Below, one piece after another: positions 1-7,633 of a DNA stretch of 31,719 nucleotides. The notes below the pieces were generated by a model that saw nothing but the letters and a program-made list of their open reading frames with translations, ran no database searches and was not told the origin of the DNA. Numbering within the stretch: the stretch's first letter is position 1; every line of letters starts with the position of its first letter. The translations under genes and the position numbers were made by a program. Source of the stretch: DATJGF01 sp035495315. Lineage in GTDB: Bacteria; Verrucomicrobiota; Verrucomicrobiia; Limisphaerales; UBA8199. Where the stretch lies: the NCBI GenBank assembly GCA_035495315.1, contig DATJGF010000024.1:1-31719 (forward strand), given 5' to 3'.

Positions 1-1
1 A

Positions 2-826
2 GCCGGTTATTACTCACAGTACCGCGTCGACATGCTTCGCCTGGAGCGCACCGTCCTCGAGGAAGCATTTGATACTCCTCAGCGAGTCACCGAACAATTT
101 GTTCGCACCTTGCTCGGCTGTTTTCTCTTTCGCGGTGACGACGTTTTCAAACCGGTCAGCGTCCTTAGCGGCGGCGAGAAGAGCCGCTTGGCCCTCGTCA
201 AAATCCTGCTGGACCCACCCAACCTCCTGCTGATGGACGAGCCCACCACACACCTGGACATGTCGAGTATCGACGCACTGGCCTACGCTCTCGATCAATT
301 TCCTGGCACCCTGATCTTCATCAGCCACGATGTCTATTTTATCCGCGCCCTCGCCAATCACGTCGTTCACGTCAATGCCGGCCAATTGACTCATTATCCC
401 GGCGGCTACCAGTACTATCTCGACAAAACCAAAGCTGCATCTGAACGCGCCGGATTAACTGCAGGCATCGGCTACAAGCAAGCGCGGTCGGCGGGAGGGA
501 CAGAGAAAATCAATTCCGATACCGGCCCTGCTGCCGCACTTTCACGCAAAGAGCAGAAACGCCTCGAAGCCGGGGAACGCCAGGCGCGCTCGCGCGAACG
601 CAAAGCCCAGCAACAGATCGTTCAAGGACTCGAGGAACAAATTCAGGCGCTCGAGAAACGCCAGGCCGAGATCGTCGCTGACCTGGAAAAACCCGAGACC
701 TACGAAAAACCAGGCGCCGCGGTCGCAATCAATCGGGAGCTGCTCGCCGTCCAGGAAGAACTCGCGCGGTTAACCCCGCAATGGGAATCCGAGGCCACCC
801 GCTTGAGCGCGATGGAATCGGCTTAA
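2..826 (+). CDS. ABC-F family ATPase, C-terminal half (partial at window start)
   Basis: This is the end of a cytoplasmic ABC-F protein, a family of soluble twin-ATPase proteins that act on ribosomes and have no membrane domain. The frame is open from the first bases, so the first ATPase domain and the second Walker A lie outside the window. Visible parts of the second ATPase domain are the Q-loop (YYSQ), the signature LSGGEKSRLAL, Walker B with the catalytic Glu (LLLMDEPTTHLD) and the H-loop FISHD. A Lys/Glu/Gln-rich coiled coil of about 90 residues follows, containing the KPGAAVAIN stretch, as in the C-terminal domain of Uup/YdiF-type members. The Met at position 32 is internal and not the real start. 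The family is certain. The subfamily (Uup, EttA, YdiF or resistance type) cannot be told from this half. Confidence 0.93.
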   Translation, partial: AGYYSQYRVDMLRLERTVLEEAFDTPQRVTEQFVRTLLGCFLFRGDDVFKPVSVLSGGEKSRLALVKILLDPPNLLLMDEPTTHLDMSSIDALAYALDQFPGTLIFISHDVYFIRALANHVVHVNAGQLTHYPGGYQYYLDKTKAASERAGLTAGIGYKQARSAGGTEKINSDTGPAAALSRKEQKRLEAGERQARSRERKAQQQIVQGLEEQIQALEKRQAEIVADLEKPETYEKPGAAVAINRELLAVQEELARLTPQWESEATRLSAMESA

Positions 827-844
827 GCACACCAAAAAGACATC

Positions 845-872
845 AAGGTTGGTGGAGAGCCTCAACCTTTTT
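845..872 (+). terminator. Probable rho-independent terminator of the ABC-F gene
   Basis: A 7-bp perfect stem, AAGGTTG (845-851) with CAACCTT (863-869), encloses an 11-base loop and runs directly into five T residues (868-872). It lies 19 bases after the ABC-F stop codon. The stem is short and not GC-rich, so strength is uncertain. Confidence 0.5.
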
Positions 873-897
873 CAAAACCGCATTGGGACCATGAATT

Positions 898-980
898 GTA
901 GGAGAGGACGTAAGGAGGCGCTGATCGATTTGATTTTCCGCCTGCCAGAAGTGGCCGGAGTCTCCTTACGTCGTCTTTAC
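898..980. repeat. Imperfect inverted repeat with GTAGGAG...ACGTAAGGAG arms
   Basis: The left arm (898-917) reads GTAGGAGAGGACGTAAGGAG. The right arm (962-980) is its near reverse complement, CTCCTTACGTCGTCTTTAC. About 44 bases separate them. A second, single-arm copy lies at 5006-5029 and a shorter fragment at 8293-8306. It occupies the otherwise empty 827-1097 gap between the ABC-F and dioxygenase genes. Its size and symmetry suggest a small palindromic or MITE-like intergenic element. The short reading frame that can be drawn through it (849-1034) is not convincing as a gene. Confidence 0.6.
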
Positions 981-1097
981 GAGGCTCATCGTGGCAGCAC
1001 ACGTTTTCTGAAACTATTGCAAAAGCCCTCTTGACCGGCAGTGCAATTTGGTTGAGTTTGCCCCCGACCACTCACTACACAACGCGCTCAATCTTTT

Positions 1098-1763
1098 ATG
1101 CAAACACACAGTTTGCCACCATCCAACCGTAGGAACTTTCTCACCACCCTCAGTCTCAGCACCGCCGCTTTGATGGTTCCTGGCGCGTTTGCCGAAGAAT
1201 TGCTACGTACCGCCAGCGTCGAAGAAGGCCCTTACTACCCCGACAAACTACCGCTAGATACCGATAACGACCTGTTAATCATCAACGACGCACTTACGCC
1301 CGCCGTCGGCCAGGTCACTCACCTCAGCGGACGTCTACTCGATTCCAGCGGCAGCCCCATCCGCAATGCCGTCATCGAGATTTGGCAGGTCGATAGCACC
1401 GGCACCTACCTCCGCGCCCGCAAACCAGGCGCCCAGTACGACGCCAACTTCCAGGGCTTCGGCCGTTTCCTCACCGGCTCGACGGGCGAGTATTACTTCC
1501 GCACGATTAAACCGATCGCTTACGAACAGCGCCCCGCTCCCCACGTCCATTTCGCGGTGAAGATAAAAGGACACGACAAGTGGACCACACAACTCTTCGT
1601 CAAAGGCGATCCCGGCAATGCGAAAGACTCCCTTTACCGGAACATTCACGACCCGAAAGCCCGCGAGTCAGTCACGGTCGAATTCCTGCCCGTGCCCGGT
1701 TCGCGGATCGGTGAACTCTGGGCGAAATTCGACATGGTCATGGGTTACACCCCCTCCGCGTAG
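1098..1763 (+). CDS. Secreted intradiol ring-cleavage dioxygenase-like protein (Tat signal)
   Basis: This 221-residue protein looks like an exported member of the protocatechuate 3,4-dioxygenase/catechol 1,2-dioxygenase superfamily. Those non-haem Fe(III) enzymes cleave catecholic rings between the hydroxyls. A twin-arginine-type leader NRRNFLTT (residues 10-17) precedes a hydrophobic stretch ending near PGAFA. The core carries the family blocks LSGRLLDSSGSPI (76-88), AVIEIWQVDSTGTY (91-104), NFQGFGRF (117-124) and TIKPIAY...PHVHF (136-152). The four expected iron ligands are Tyr104, Tyr142, His149 and His151. Length matches the catalytic domain alone, without the helical dimerisation domain of catechol dioxygenases. 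No other ring-degradation genes are nearby, so the substrate is unknown. Humic or plant aromatics are plausible. The start is the first ATG; no clear ribosome-binding site is seen. Confidence 0.88.
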   Translation: MQTHSLPPSNRRNFLTTLSLSTAALMVPGAFAEELLRTASVEEGPYYPDKLPLDTDNDLLIINDALTPAVGQVTHLSGRLLDSSGSPIRNAVIEIWQVDSTGTYLRARKPGAQYDANFQGFGRFLTGSTGEYYFRTIKPIAYEQRPAPHVHFAVKIKGHDKWTTQLFVKGDPGNAKDSLYRNIHDPKARESVTVEFLPVPGSRIGELWAKFDMVMGYTPSA

Positions 1764-1768
1764 CGATG

Positions 1769-1887
1769 GGCGTCTCGCCTGCCGTAGAGTCGGGCATCCT
1801 GCCCGACGGTCCGAGCCTCCACCTGATCGGTTGCGCCTCAATCCGGGCGGCGAGCCGCCGCCTTCTAGGTCAGGCGAGACGCCTGAC
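1769..1887. repeat. Composite palindromic intergenic element with three hairpins
   Basis: The gap between the dioxygenase and kinase genes holds three perfect hairpins. GTCGGGC/GCCCGAC (1789-1807) has a 5-base loop, GGCGG/CCGCC (1846-1859) a 4-base loop, and GTCAGGCG/CGCCTGAC (1869-1887) a 3-base loop. In addition, 13 bases at 1769-1781 (GGCGTCTCGCCTG) are the exact reverse complement of 1871-1883, so the whole block is bounded by an inverted repeat. A short T run follows at 1895-1898, so it may also end transcription of the dioxygenase gene. It looks like a dispersed REP- or MITE-like element. Confidence 0.6.
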
Positions 1888-2001
1888 GCTCCGCTTTTAG
1901 CCCTTGCGCACAGCCGCATTTCCGTGGAACGTGAGTCGATTCCCGGTCCTCTGAGTCATGCGCCATTCATGCATTGAGACAGTTAGCGAGTTTGAAGCAC
2001 C

Positions 2002-4791
2002 ATGATTGGCGCGAAAGTCAGCCAGTTCCAGCTTACCGGCACCCTCGGCGCAGGCGGTATGGGCGAGGTGTTCCGAGCGCGCGACACACGGCTGAATCGT
2101 GACGTCGCCGTTAAACTCCTGCCGAAGACCTTCGCCTCCGATCCCGACCGCCTGCGTCGCTTCGAGCAGGAGGCCAAAACGCTGGCCGCTTTGAATCATC
2201 CGAACATCCTCACCGTCTACGACGCTGGGTTGCATGAAGGCGCGCCTTACCTCGCGACGGAGTTGCTCGATGGACAAACTTTGCGTCAGGTATTACTCGA
2301 GGGCCACGGCAAACCGCCGCCGATCCGCAAAGCCACGGATTGGGCCCTTCAAATCGCCCTCGGACTCGCCGCGGCGCACCACAAAGGCATTGTCCACCGC
2401 GACCTCAAGCCGGAAAACATCTTCGTCACGACGGATGGTCGCGTAAAGATCCTGGACTTTGGCCTCGCCAAGCTTCAGCCGCCCACACCCGATGTTCTTT
2501 CCGGCGTAGGCGATAGAACGCACGACAGGCCGGGCGAGAACCTTTTGGATGGTCCAGAGGCGGAGTTCTCAACACGAACCCAGTTGACTGCACCCGGCAT
2601 CATCCTGGGCACTCCTAGCTACATGTCACCCGAACAGGCGCGAGGTGAACGAGCTGAACCTCGCTCCGATATCTTCGCATTCGGTTGTGTGCTCTACGAA
2701 ATGCTCTCCGGCCAGCGCCCGTTCAAGCGCAACTCGGCGGTCGAGAGCCTGAACGCGGTTCTGAGGGATGTGCCCGAGGAACTGACTGAGGTTCCGTCCG
2801 GCCTGGCACGGATCGCTCATCGCTGCCTGGAAAAGCAGCCCGACAACCGGTTTCAATCTGCCCAGGACCTCGCGTTTGCGATCGAAAGCGCCGGCGGCGC
2901 GTCAACTTCGGTTCAGGCACCGGTCCGTTTCAAGCCGCTGAAGACAGAGGCCCAACTTTGGGTCGCCTGGGGAATAGCCGCGCTAGCTGTCCTTTTCGCC
3001 GTCGGCGCCCTTATTTACCGACGACAAACCACGCCAGGAGCCACTGGGCTCGCGCCTGTCGGCGCGCAGGTTTCAGCCCCGCTGCTCAAGCTAGAGATTC
3101 GAGTTCCAGCGCCGGCAAAACCAGGAAAACCCGCGAGCCTGCATGGCCTGGCGATTTCCCCCGACGGCCGGAAGCTGGCTTACATAAATGACGAGGGCCT
3201 CTGGTGGCGCTGGCTGGACCGTGTGGGCCCGCCGACCCTGCTCTCGTCGGGAGAAAAACTCAGCGGCCCTTTCTGGTCTCCGGACAGCACCGATCTGGGT
3301 TGGGACGAGAACGGCTCTCTACTGCGCGCTTCGATCGCAGGTGGGCGGCCCACTGTCATCTGCCGTATGCCCGCGCCCTTTTCCGGGGGCGGTGCCGCCT
3401 GGTGCTATACGGGAGAAATCATCTTCACGCAAGGCGGCACGGGCCTTTTTCGCGTGCCGGCCCAAGGCGGCAATGCCGAACTTGTTCTTCCGCCCGGCGA
3501 AGGTGACCTTGATTTTCACGAAGCCACCGCCATACCTGGCGGACGTGGCGTCGTCTTTGTTATACATCGCATGCAAGGGGGCCCCAACACCATTGCCGCT
3601 TGGAATCCAAGAGATCCAAAGAGCAGCCGGAAAATTCTCCTGCATCAACCTGGTTCGTTCTTTAGAAACCCGACGGTGAGCGGTTCGGGACACGTCTTGT
3701 GCGTCGACACTGGTGCTCGCGGAAGCGAAGGTGTTTGGGCCATTCCGTTCTCTTTTTCCACCCTCGAGCGGACGAGCGAGCCTTTGCGCATACCCGATGA
3801 GGCCGGCTGGATCAGCGCTTCCGCTCAAAGCACACTGGTCCTCTCTCCCATCAACGAAGATTTGGAAGCTTTTCGGCCCCGCGAACTTGTATGGGTCAAT
3901 CGGTCCGGCAGCCAGAGCACACCAATTGGCCCGCCTTGGAAAGGCCTCCACACTCTGCGGCTCTCGCCAGACGAAGGCAGCATCGCGATCGCCGCCGGAG
4001 ATCGGCTCTCCGCCTTGCGCGTCCGGATCGTAAACGCGACGAGCGGTTCGGAGTTGTCTTTCCCGAACCGCGGAGCTATCGAGTGCGGCCCTTTTTGGCT
4101 GCCCAGCGGCCGGGAAATTGCCTGCACGACTTATGAATCAGGAGAACTGCAAACGCTCATTCGGGCCGTCGACGGCGGCTCGGTTGTCGAGCGGCTGGGC
4201 TTGGGGACGCTCGGGCACATTTCTCCCAAGGGTCGATATGTCTTTCTGGACCGCCATAACCAGACCAATCTCCATGGCTACCTTGACCTCCAGCGGAGTC
4301 GCACCGAATGGATCCCCCTCCCCGGGGATCTGACCACCTGGGGCGCGGGGCTGCGCCAGGAACCCAGCCTCTCACCGGACGAATCGACGCTCGTTTACCG
4401 CTCCGCCCGTGGCGACATTGAGGCCGTAAACTTTCCCGCGTGCACCAATCGTGTTCTGGTCGCCAGCGGCGATGGTCAGTTCCCTCAATGGAGCCGAGAT
4501 GGATTGGAAATCTTTTACCTCACCGCAAACGGAACCACCATGATGTCCGTTCCGGTAACCAGCACACCCAATCGCCGATTCGGCCAACCCGTTAAGCTCT
4601 TCGATCTGCCCAATCCCATTTTCGTCAGTTATCGGTGGAGCGGCGTCGGAAGACCCTTCGACGTCTCCGCCGACGGCCAAAGATTCCTCATTCCGCGCGC
4701 TGTGCGCGACCCGGAACGACTCTCCCCGGTCTCCGAAGCCTCGGTGCTGCTCATCCAGAATTGGCTCGCCGAGTTTCGCGATCCGAAATGA
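2002..4791 (+). CDS. Transmembrane Ser/Thr protein kinase with C-terminal TolB/WD40-like beta-propeller
   Basis: This is a Hanks-type (PknB-like) kinase of 929 residues that phosphorylates proteins on Ser/Thr. The N-terminal cytoplasmic kinase domain has the glycine loop GAGGMGEV (16-23), catalytic Lys38, the helix-C Glu near 57, HRDLKPEN (132-139), DFG (152-154) and SYMSPEQARGE (206-216). The segment between DFG and SPEQ is about 55 residues, longer than usual. One membrane helix follows at about 319-338. The remaining roughly 590 residues are beta-rich with recurring ISPDGRKLAY-, WSPDST- and LSPDEST-like motifs, typical of TolB/WD40 propellers. They would lie outside the membrane and could sense a ligand. 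This architecture is common in Acidobacteriota and Verrucomicrobiota. The gene stands alone on its strand. The ATG is supported by the kinase domain beginning almost at residue 1. Confidence 0.93.
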   Translation: MIGAKVSQFQLTGTLGAGGMGEVFRARDTRLNRDVAVKLLPKTFASDPDRLRRFEQEAKTLAALNHPNILTVYDAGLHEGAPYLATELLDGQTLRQVLLEGHGKPPPIRKATDWALQIALGLAAAHHKGIVHRDLKPENIFVTTDGRVKILDFGLAKLQPPTPDVLSGVGDRTHDRPGENLLDGPEAEFSTRTQLTAPGIILGTPSYMSPEQARGERAEPRSDIFAFGCVLYEMLSGQRPFKRNSAVESLNAVLRDVPEELTEVPSGLARIAHRCLEKQPDNRFQSAQDLAFAIESAGGASTSVQAPVRFKPLKTEAQLWVAWGIAALAVLFAVGALIYRRQTTPGATGLAPVGAQVSAPLLKLEIRVPAPAKPGKPASLHGLAISPDGRKLAYINDEGLWWRWLDRVGPPTLLSSGEKLSGPFWSPDSTDLGWDENGSLLRASIAGGRPTVICRMPAPFSGGGAAWCYTGEIIFTQGGTGLFRVPAQGGNAELVLPPGEGDLDFHEATAIPGGRGVVFVIHRMQGGPNTIAAWNPRDPKSSRKILLHQPGSFFRNPTVSGSGHVLCVDTGARGSEGVWAIPFSFSTLERTSEPLRIPDEAGWISASAQSTLVLSPINEDLEAFRPRELVWVNRSGSQSTPIGPPWKGLHTLRLSPDEGSIAIAAGDRLSALRVRIVNATSGSELSFPNRGAIECGPFWLPSGREIACTTYESGELQTLIRAVDGGSVVERLGLGTLGHISPKGRYVFLDRHNQTNLHGYLDLQRSRTEWIPLPGDLTTWGAGLRQEPSLSPDESTLVYRSARGDIEAVNFPACTNRVLVASGDGQFPQWSRDGLEIFYLTANGTTMMSVPVTSTPNRRFGQPVKLFDLPNPIFVSYRWSGVGRPFDVSADGQRFLIPRAVRDPERLSPVSEASVLLIQNWLAEFRDPK

Positions 4792-5037
4792 ACCAGGCCA
4801 CACTTCTTAAGCGAGGGACGCACGAACTTCTTTCCCTGGCAGTTCCGATGGTTTTCAGCTCCTTCCAATACCAATTTGCCTCCTCGATTCTCTGAAACGA
4901 GGGGCTGACGGCTTTGTCGAATTGGCGATGATTGAAAGCAAAATAACGCGGGAACGAACACCTTTGCTAACCAGGAACGGGTCGGGCACAAAAACGAATC
5001 GGTCAGAGTCTCCTTACGTCGTCTCCTACAGATAAGA
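4792..5037. other. Intergenic gap with a single copy of the ACGTCGTCTCCTAC repeat arm
   Basis: No gene is supported here. Positions 5006-5029 carry the arm GAGTCTCCTTACGTCGTCTC plus CTAC, matching the right arm of the inverted repeat near 962-980. The repeat ends only 8 bases before the next gene's start codon, so it may lie in that gene's leader or promoter. A weak CCTCG/CGAGG stem sits around 4881-4902. No T-rich terminator for the kinase gene is evident. Confidence 0.45.
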
Positions 5038-6651
5038 ATGCGCGCTAACAAGGTCGAAGCTTCTCCCGAGTCTGGCAAGCGACCCGTTGGGAGCGTTGCC
5101 GAATTCATTCATTCCTGGCGTTATTTTCTTTGGGTGCTGGGCTTGATTCTGGTGGTTGTGCTGTTTTATGCGGAGGAGAACTGGCGTGGTCATTGGGCGT
5201 GGGAAAGGTATCGACGTCAAATGAGCTCGCGCGGTGAGCCGCTCGACCTGTCGGCTTTCATTCCGCCGCGCGTGCCGGATGATCAAAACTTCGCGCAAAC
5301 GCCTTTCCTGGCCCCGTTGTTTGATTTCATCCCCGGATCACAGCGTTGGGTGGGGTCCAATCCGGTGCAGCGAGTGAGCGGTTTCGCCCACAAGTACGAC
5401 GCGGCGTCGGGCGTACTGGATCTGCCCAAGGTGATGCGCTCGAACTCCTGGATTAATGCACGGACTGATTTGGCGGCGTGGTACGCAGCGTTTTTGAGCG
5501 CAACAAACCGTTCCCATGCTCGATCGGCAGCCCCACAAGGGGCGCTGGCCGCCAGTCTCAGTCCCGAGCAAGCCGCCGCCGGCATTTTGCGAGAATTGTC
5601 CGAGTGCGATTCGATCCTGCGGGAAGCCCAGGATGCGAGCCGGCGTCCGTATTGCCGCTTCAACCTGCGCTACGAGGAAGAGAATCCCGCCGGCATTTTG
5701 TTGCCCCACCTTGCGGTTCTTAAGCGTATCTGCCAGGTGTTGCAGCTGAGGGCCTCGGCCCGGTTGGCGCTGAACCAAACTGAAGATGCTTACAAGGACT
5801 TACAGCTGATGCTGTATGTATCAAGGGCTTGCCGGCAGGAGCCGACAATCATTTCGCAGTTGGTTTCGATGGCTGAATTCTATCTCGCGCTGCAGCCGTT
5901 CGCGGAGGGATTTGGTCAATGGTCGGAACCGCAATTGCGGGAGCTCCAGGATACGCTCGGACAATTGAATTTTTGCGCGGACGTTCAACGCAGCCTGGCA
6001 GCGGAACGTGGTTTCGGTTGTGCGATTATTGAGTATCTGCGCCGCTCGATGGATAAACCAAACCAGCTGGGGAATGTTAGCGGCGGGCCGCAGGATGGCC
6101 CTGTGGGGCTGCTGATGGCGGCCGGACCGGACGGGTGGGTTGATCTGGAGAAACTGAATTACTGCCGATTTGTGAGCGACTCGATTCTGCCGGCGATAGA
6201 TGTGGCGGGTCAGCGGATTAATCCGACGACGGTTCACATCAGTCGCGAACAACTTAGCGCGCTCGCTGGGCACTCCGGCATGGCTTTATATCTGCGTCAT
6301 CGGTTTTTCTGCAGTCTGTTGGTGCCTGGTATTGAAGGGACATTACGAAAGGCAGCCTTTGGCCAAAACGCAGCGAACGTCGCGCTAATCGCTTGTGCTC
6401 TGGAGCGGTACCGCTTGAGTCATGGTCAAATGCCGCAGTCGCTTGATGCGCTGGTTCCCGAATTTGTTGCAAAGATCCCGCACGATATAATTAATGGCGA
6501 AGCACTCAAGTACCGGTTGGCCGGGCCGGAGCATTACGTGCTTTATTCGGTGGGATGGAACGCGGTGGATGATGGGGGAACGGTGGGAGTCAAGAAAGTG
6601 GGCGAGGACGTCGCGGCGGAGCAGGGGGATTGGGTTTGGCAGTTGCCGTGA
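5038..6651 (+). CDS. Single-pass membrane protein of unknown function
   Basis: I do not recognise this 537-residue protein. A basic N-terminus is followed by one strong membrane helix at about 29-46 (YFLWVLGLILVVVLFY), so most of the chain is probably extracytoplasmic. The middle is mainly helical with many Leu/Ala/Gln. Near the C-terminus, ALERYRLSHGQMPQSLDALV followed by a PEF.AKIPHD-like stretch and YSVGWNAVDDGG resembles the variable C-terminal part of GspG-type pseudopilins, where YRLDNG.YP.....L is common. The pseudopilin N-terminal methylation motif is absent, so it is not itself a pilin. Proteins of this design are, from general knowledge, frequent as hypothetical proteins in Verrucomicrobiota. 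It is convergent with the sigma-factor gene. The ATG at 5038 includes the membrane helix; no ribosome-binding site is visible. Confidence 0.8.
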   Translation: MRANKVEASPESGKRPVGSVAEFIHSWRYFLWVLGLILVVVLFYAEENWRGHWAWERYRRQMSSRGEPLDLSAFIPPRVPDDQNFAQTPFLAPLFDFIPGSQRWVGSNPVQRVSGFAHKYDAASGVLDLPKVMRSNSWINARTDLAAWYAAFLSATNRSHARSAAPQGALAASLSPEQAAAGILRELSECDSILREAQDASRRPYCRFNLRYEEENPAGILLPHLAVLKRICQVLQLRASARLALNQTEDAYKDLQLMLYVSRACRQEPTIISQLVSMAEFYLALQPFAEGFGQWSEPQLRELQDTLGQLNFCADVQRSLAAERGFGCAIIEYLRRSMDKPNQLGNVSGGPQDGPVGLLMAAGPDGWVDLEKLNYCRFVSDSILPAIDVAGQRINPTTVHISREQLSALAGHSGMALYLRHRFFCSLLVPGIEGTLRKAAFGQNAANVALIACALERYRLSHGQMPQSLDALVPEFVAKIPHDIINGEALKYRLAGPEHYVLYSVGWNAVDDGGTVGVKKVGEDVAAEQGDWVWQLP

Positions 6652-6816
6652 AACTTTTACAAAAGCAAACGAAGCCTGCGCCGGGGAAGCCGGCTTGAAC
6701 ATGGGTATGAGTCCCATCCGCCTCCCATTCCTTCGGCCCCCGCATCATCGGTTGCTGCTCGGCCGCGCTGCGAAGAGCGCGTCTCTGCGGTTAAGGTCTA
6801 ACTGAATCGTTAGGGC
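6652..6816. terminator. Convergent intergenic region with hairpins, possible bidirectional terminator
   Basis: Between the stop codons of the convergent membrane-protein and sigma-factor genes lie GCCGG/CCGGC (6680-6694, 5-base loop), ATGGG/CCCAT (6701-6717) and CGCGCT/AGCGCG (6764-6781, 6-base loop). None has a good T tract, so the terminator call rests on position and folding only. Confidence 0.35.
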
Positions 6817-7452
6817 TCAGGTTACTTCTTTTTCCAGGCGGGCGACCTCGGCCTTAACCATTTCGGTGATGCGATGTTTGGCCTGATAAACCTGGTTAAC
6901 AGAGACGCCGAAGGTCGCGGCGACTTTTTCAGGAGCCCACTCTTTGTTAACGTAGCAATCGAAGAGTTGGTACTTCTCGGGGTCGAGCCGCCGCTTCACA
7001 TTATTCATAGCCGATTCGAGCAGGTTGGTTTGCCATTCGGTCTCCCAGTACTGATCGAGAGATGGTCCGGCCGGGTCGGGGATTGCGCCGATGGTATCGG
7101 TGCCGGTGGAGCTGCAGAAATCGTGGTGTAAATGATGTTTATCGCTCAAGGGCCGGCGTTTCCGTATTTGGTCGATGATGCGCCAGCGGGCCATGTTGAG
7201 GAGCCAGCCTTTGAAGGAGCCGCGGGTGGGGTCGTAGGTGAATGTGGGCATGTGCTTGACGATGGCAAACATGGTTTCCTGAACGACGTCCTGGGCTTCG
7301 GCCTCGTTTAGCCCCGCCTTACGGGCGAAGCCATAGATGAGCTTCCAGTAGGTTTCGAAAAATTGCTCCCAACTGGTTTGATCCTGCCAATTCTTGAGTC
7401 GGTGGAGCAACGTCGCGCGTGTGCGTATCAGCTCATCTGCATTACGTGCCAT
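6817..7452 (-). CDS. ECF-type RNA polymerase sigma factor (sigma-70 family)
   Basis: This 211-residue protein has the two domains of an extracytoplasmic-function sigma factor. Region 2 spans about 27-103, with WEQFFETYWKLIYGFARKAG, the DVVQETM core and then GSFKGWLLNMARWRIIDQIRKRR, which would bind the -10 element and core polymerase. Region 4 spans about 160-208, with the helix-turn-helix EKVAATFGVSVNQVYQAKHRI for -35 recognition. A linker rich in His and Asp joins them. No anti-sigma gene is adjacent. In Planctomycetota and Verrucomicrobiota such orphan ECF factors are often tied to membrane Ser/Thr kinases, and one lies 2 kb away, but a link here is only inferred. The start is the ATG just before MARNADEL. 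Confidence 0.92.
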   Translation of the reverse strand: MARNADELIRTRATLLHRLKNWQDQTSWEQFFETYWKLIYGFARKAGLNEAEAQDVVQETMFAIVKHMPTFTYDPTRGSFKGWLLNMARWRIIDQIRKRRPLSDKHHLHHDFCSSTGTDTIGAIPDPAGPSLDQYWETEWQTNLLESAMNNVKRRLDPEKYQLFDCYVNKEWAPEKVAATFGVSVNQVYQAKHRITEMVKAEVARLEKEVT

Positions 7453-7499
7453 GAAGCACTAATGCACTTGAGTAGGCTTGTTGGCAACAACTTACCTAT

Positions 7500-7630
7500 G
7501 GGCATGGGTAGGGCGCCCTCGCCGAGCACGCCGCTCCATAATTCCCCGCGAAAAAGGATGTGGCCCGCTCGGGGCGGCCCGCTCGGCGAGCGGGCCCTAC
7601 CCCGAGCGCGCCCTACCCGCGAGCGAGCTC
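7500..7630. repeat. GC-rich palindromic intergenic repeat (CCCGCTCGG/CCGAGCGGG type)
   Basis: This stretch between the sigma-factor and DUF772 genes holds repeated units of CCCGCTCGG, CGAGCGGG and TAGGGCG[CG]. The strongest structure is a 21-base near-perfect palindrome at 7576-7596, GGCCCGCTCG then G then CGAGCGGGCC. Neighbouring GTAGGGCGCCCTCGCCGAG (about 7508-7526) and CTACCCCGAGCGCGCCCTAC (7598-7617) repeat the same words in opposite orientation. It is a different repeat class from those near 898 and 1769. It could act as a transcription-stop or REP-like element. Confidence 0.55.
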
Positions 7631-7633
7631 TAA

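Noticed and set aside
849..1034. Small reading frame of 61 residues after the ABC-F gene
   Set aside because: It runs through the terminator stem and both arms of the inverted repeat, has no recognisable domain and no ribosome-binding site.
3319..3951. Minus-strand frame of 210 residues
   Set aside because: Antisense to the beta-propeller part of the kinase gene; no domain or start signal.
7500..7630. CRISPR array in the repeat-rich gap
   Set aside because: The units are short, inverted and not separated by regular unique spacers, and no cas genes are present.
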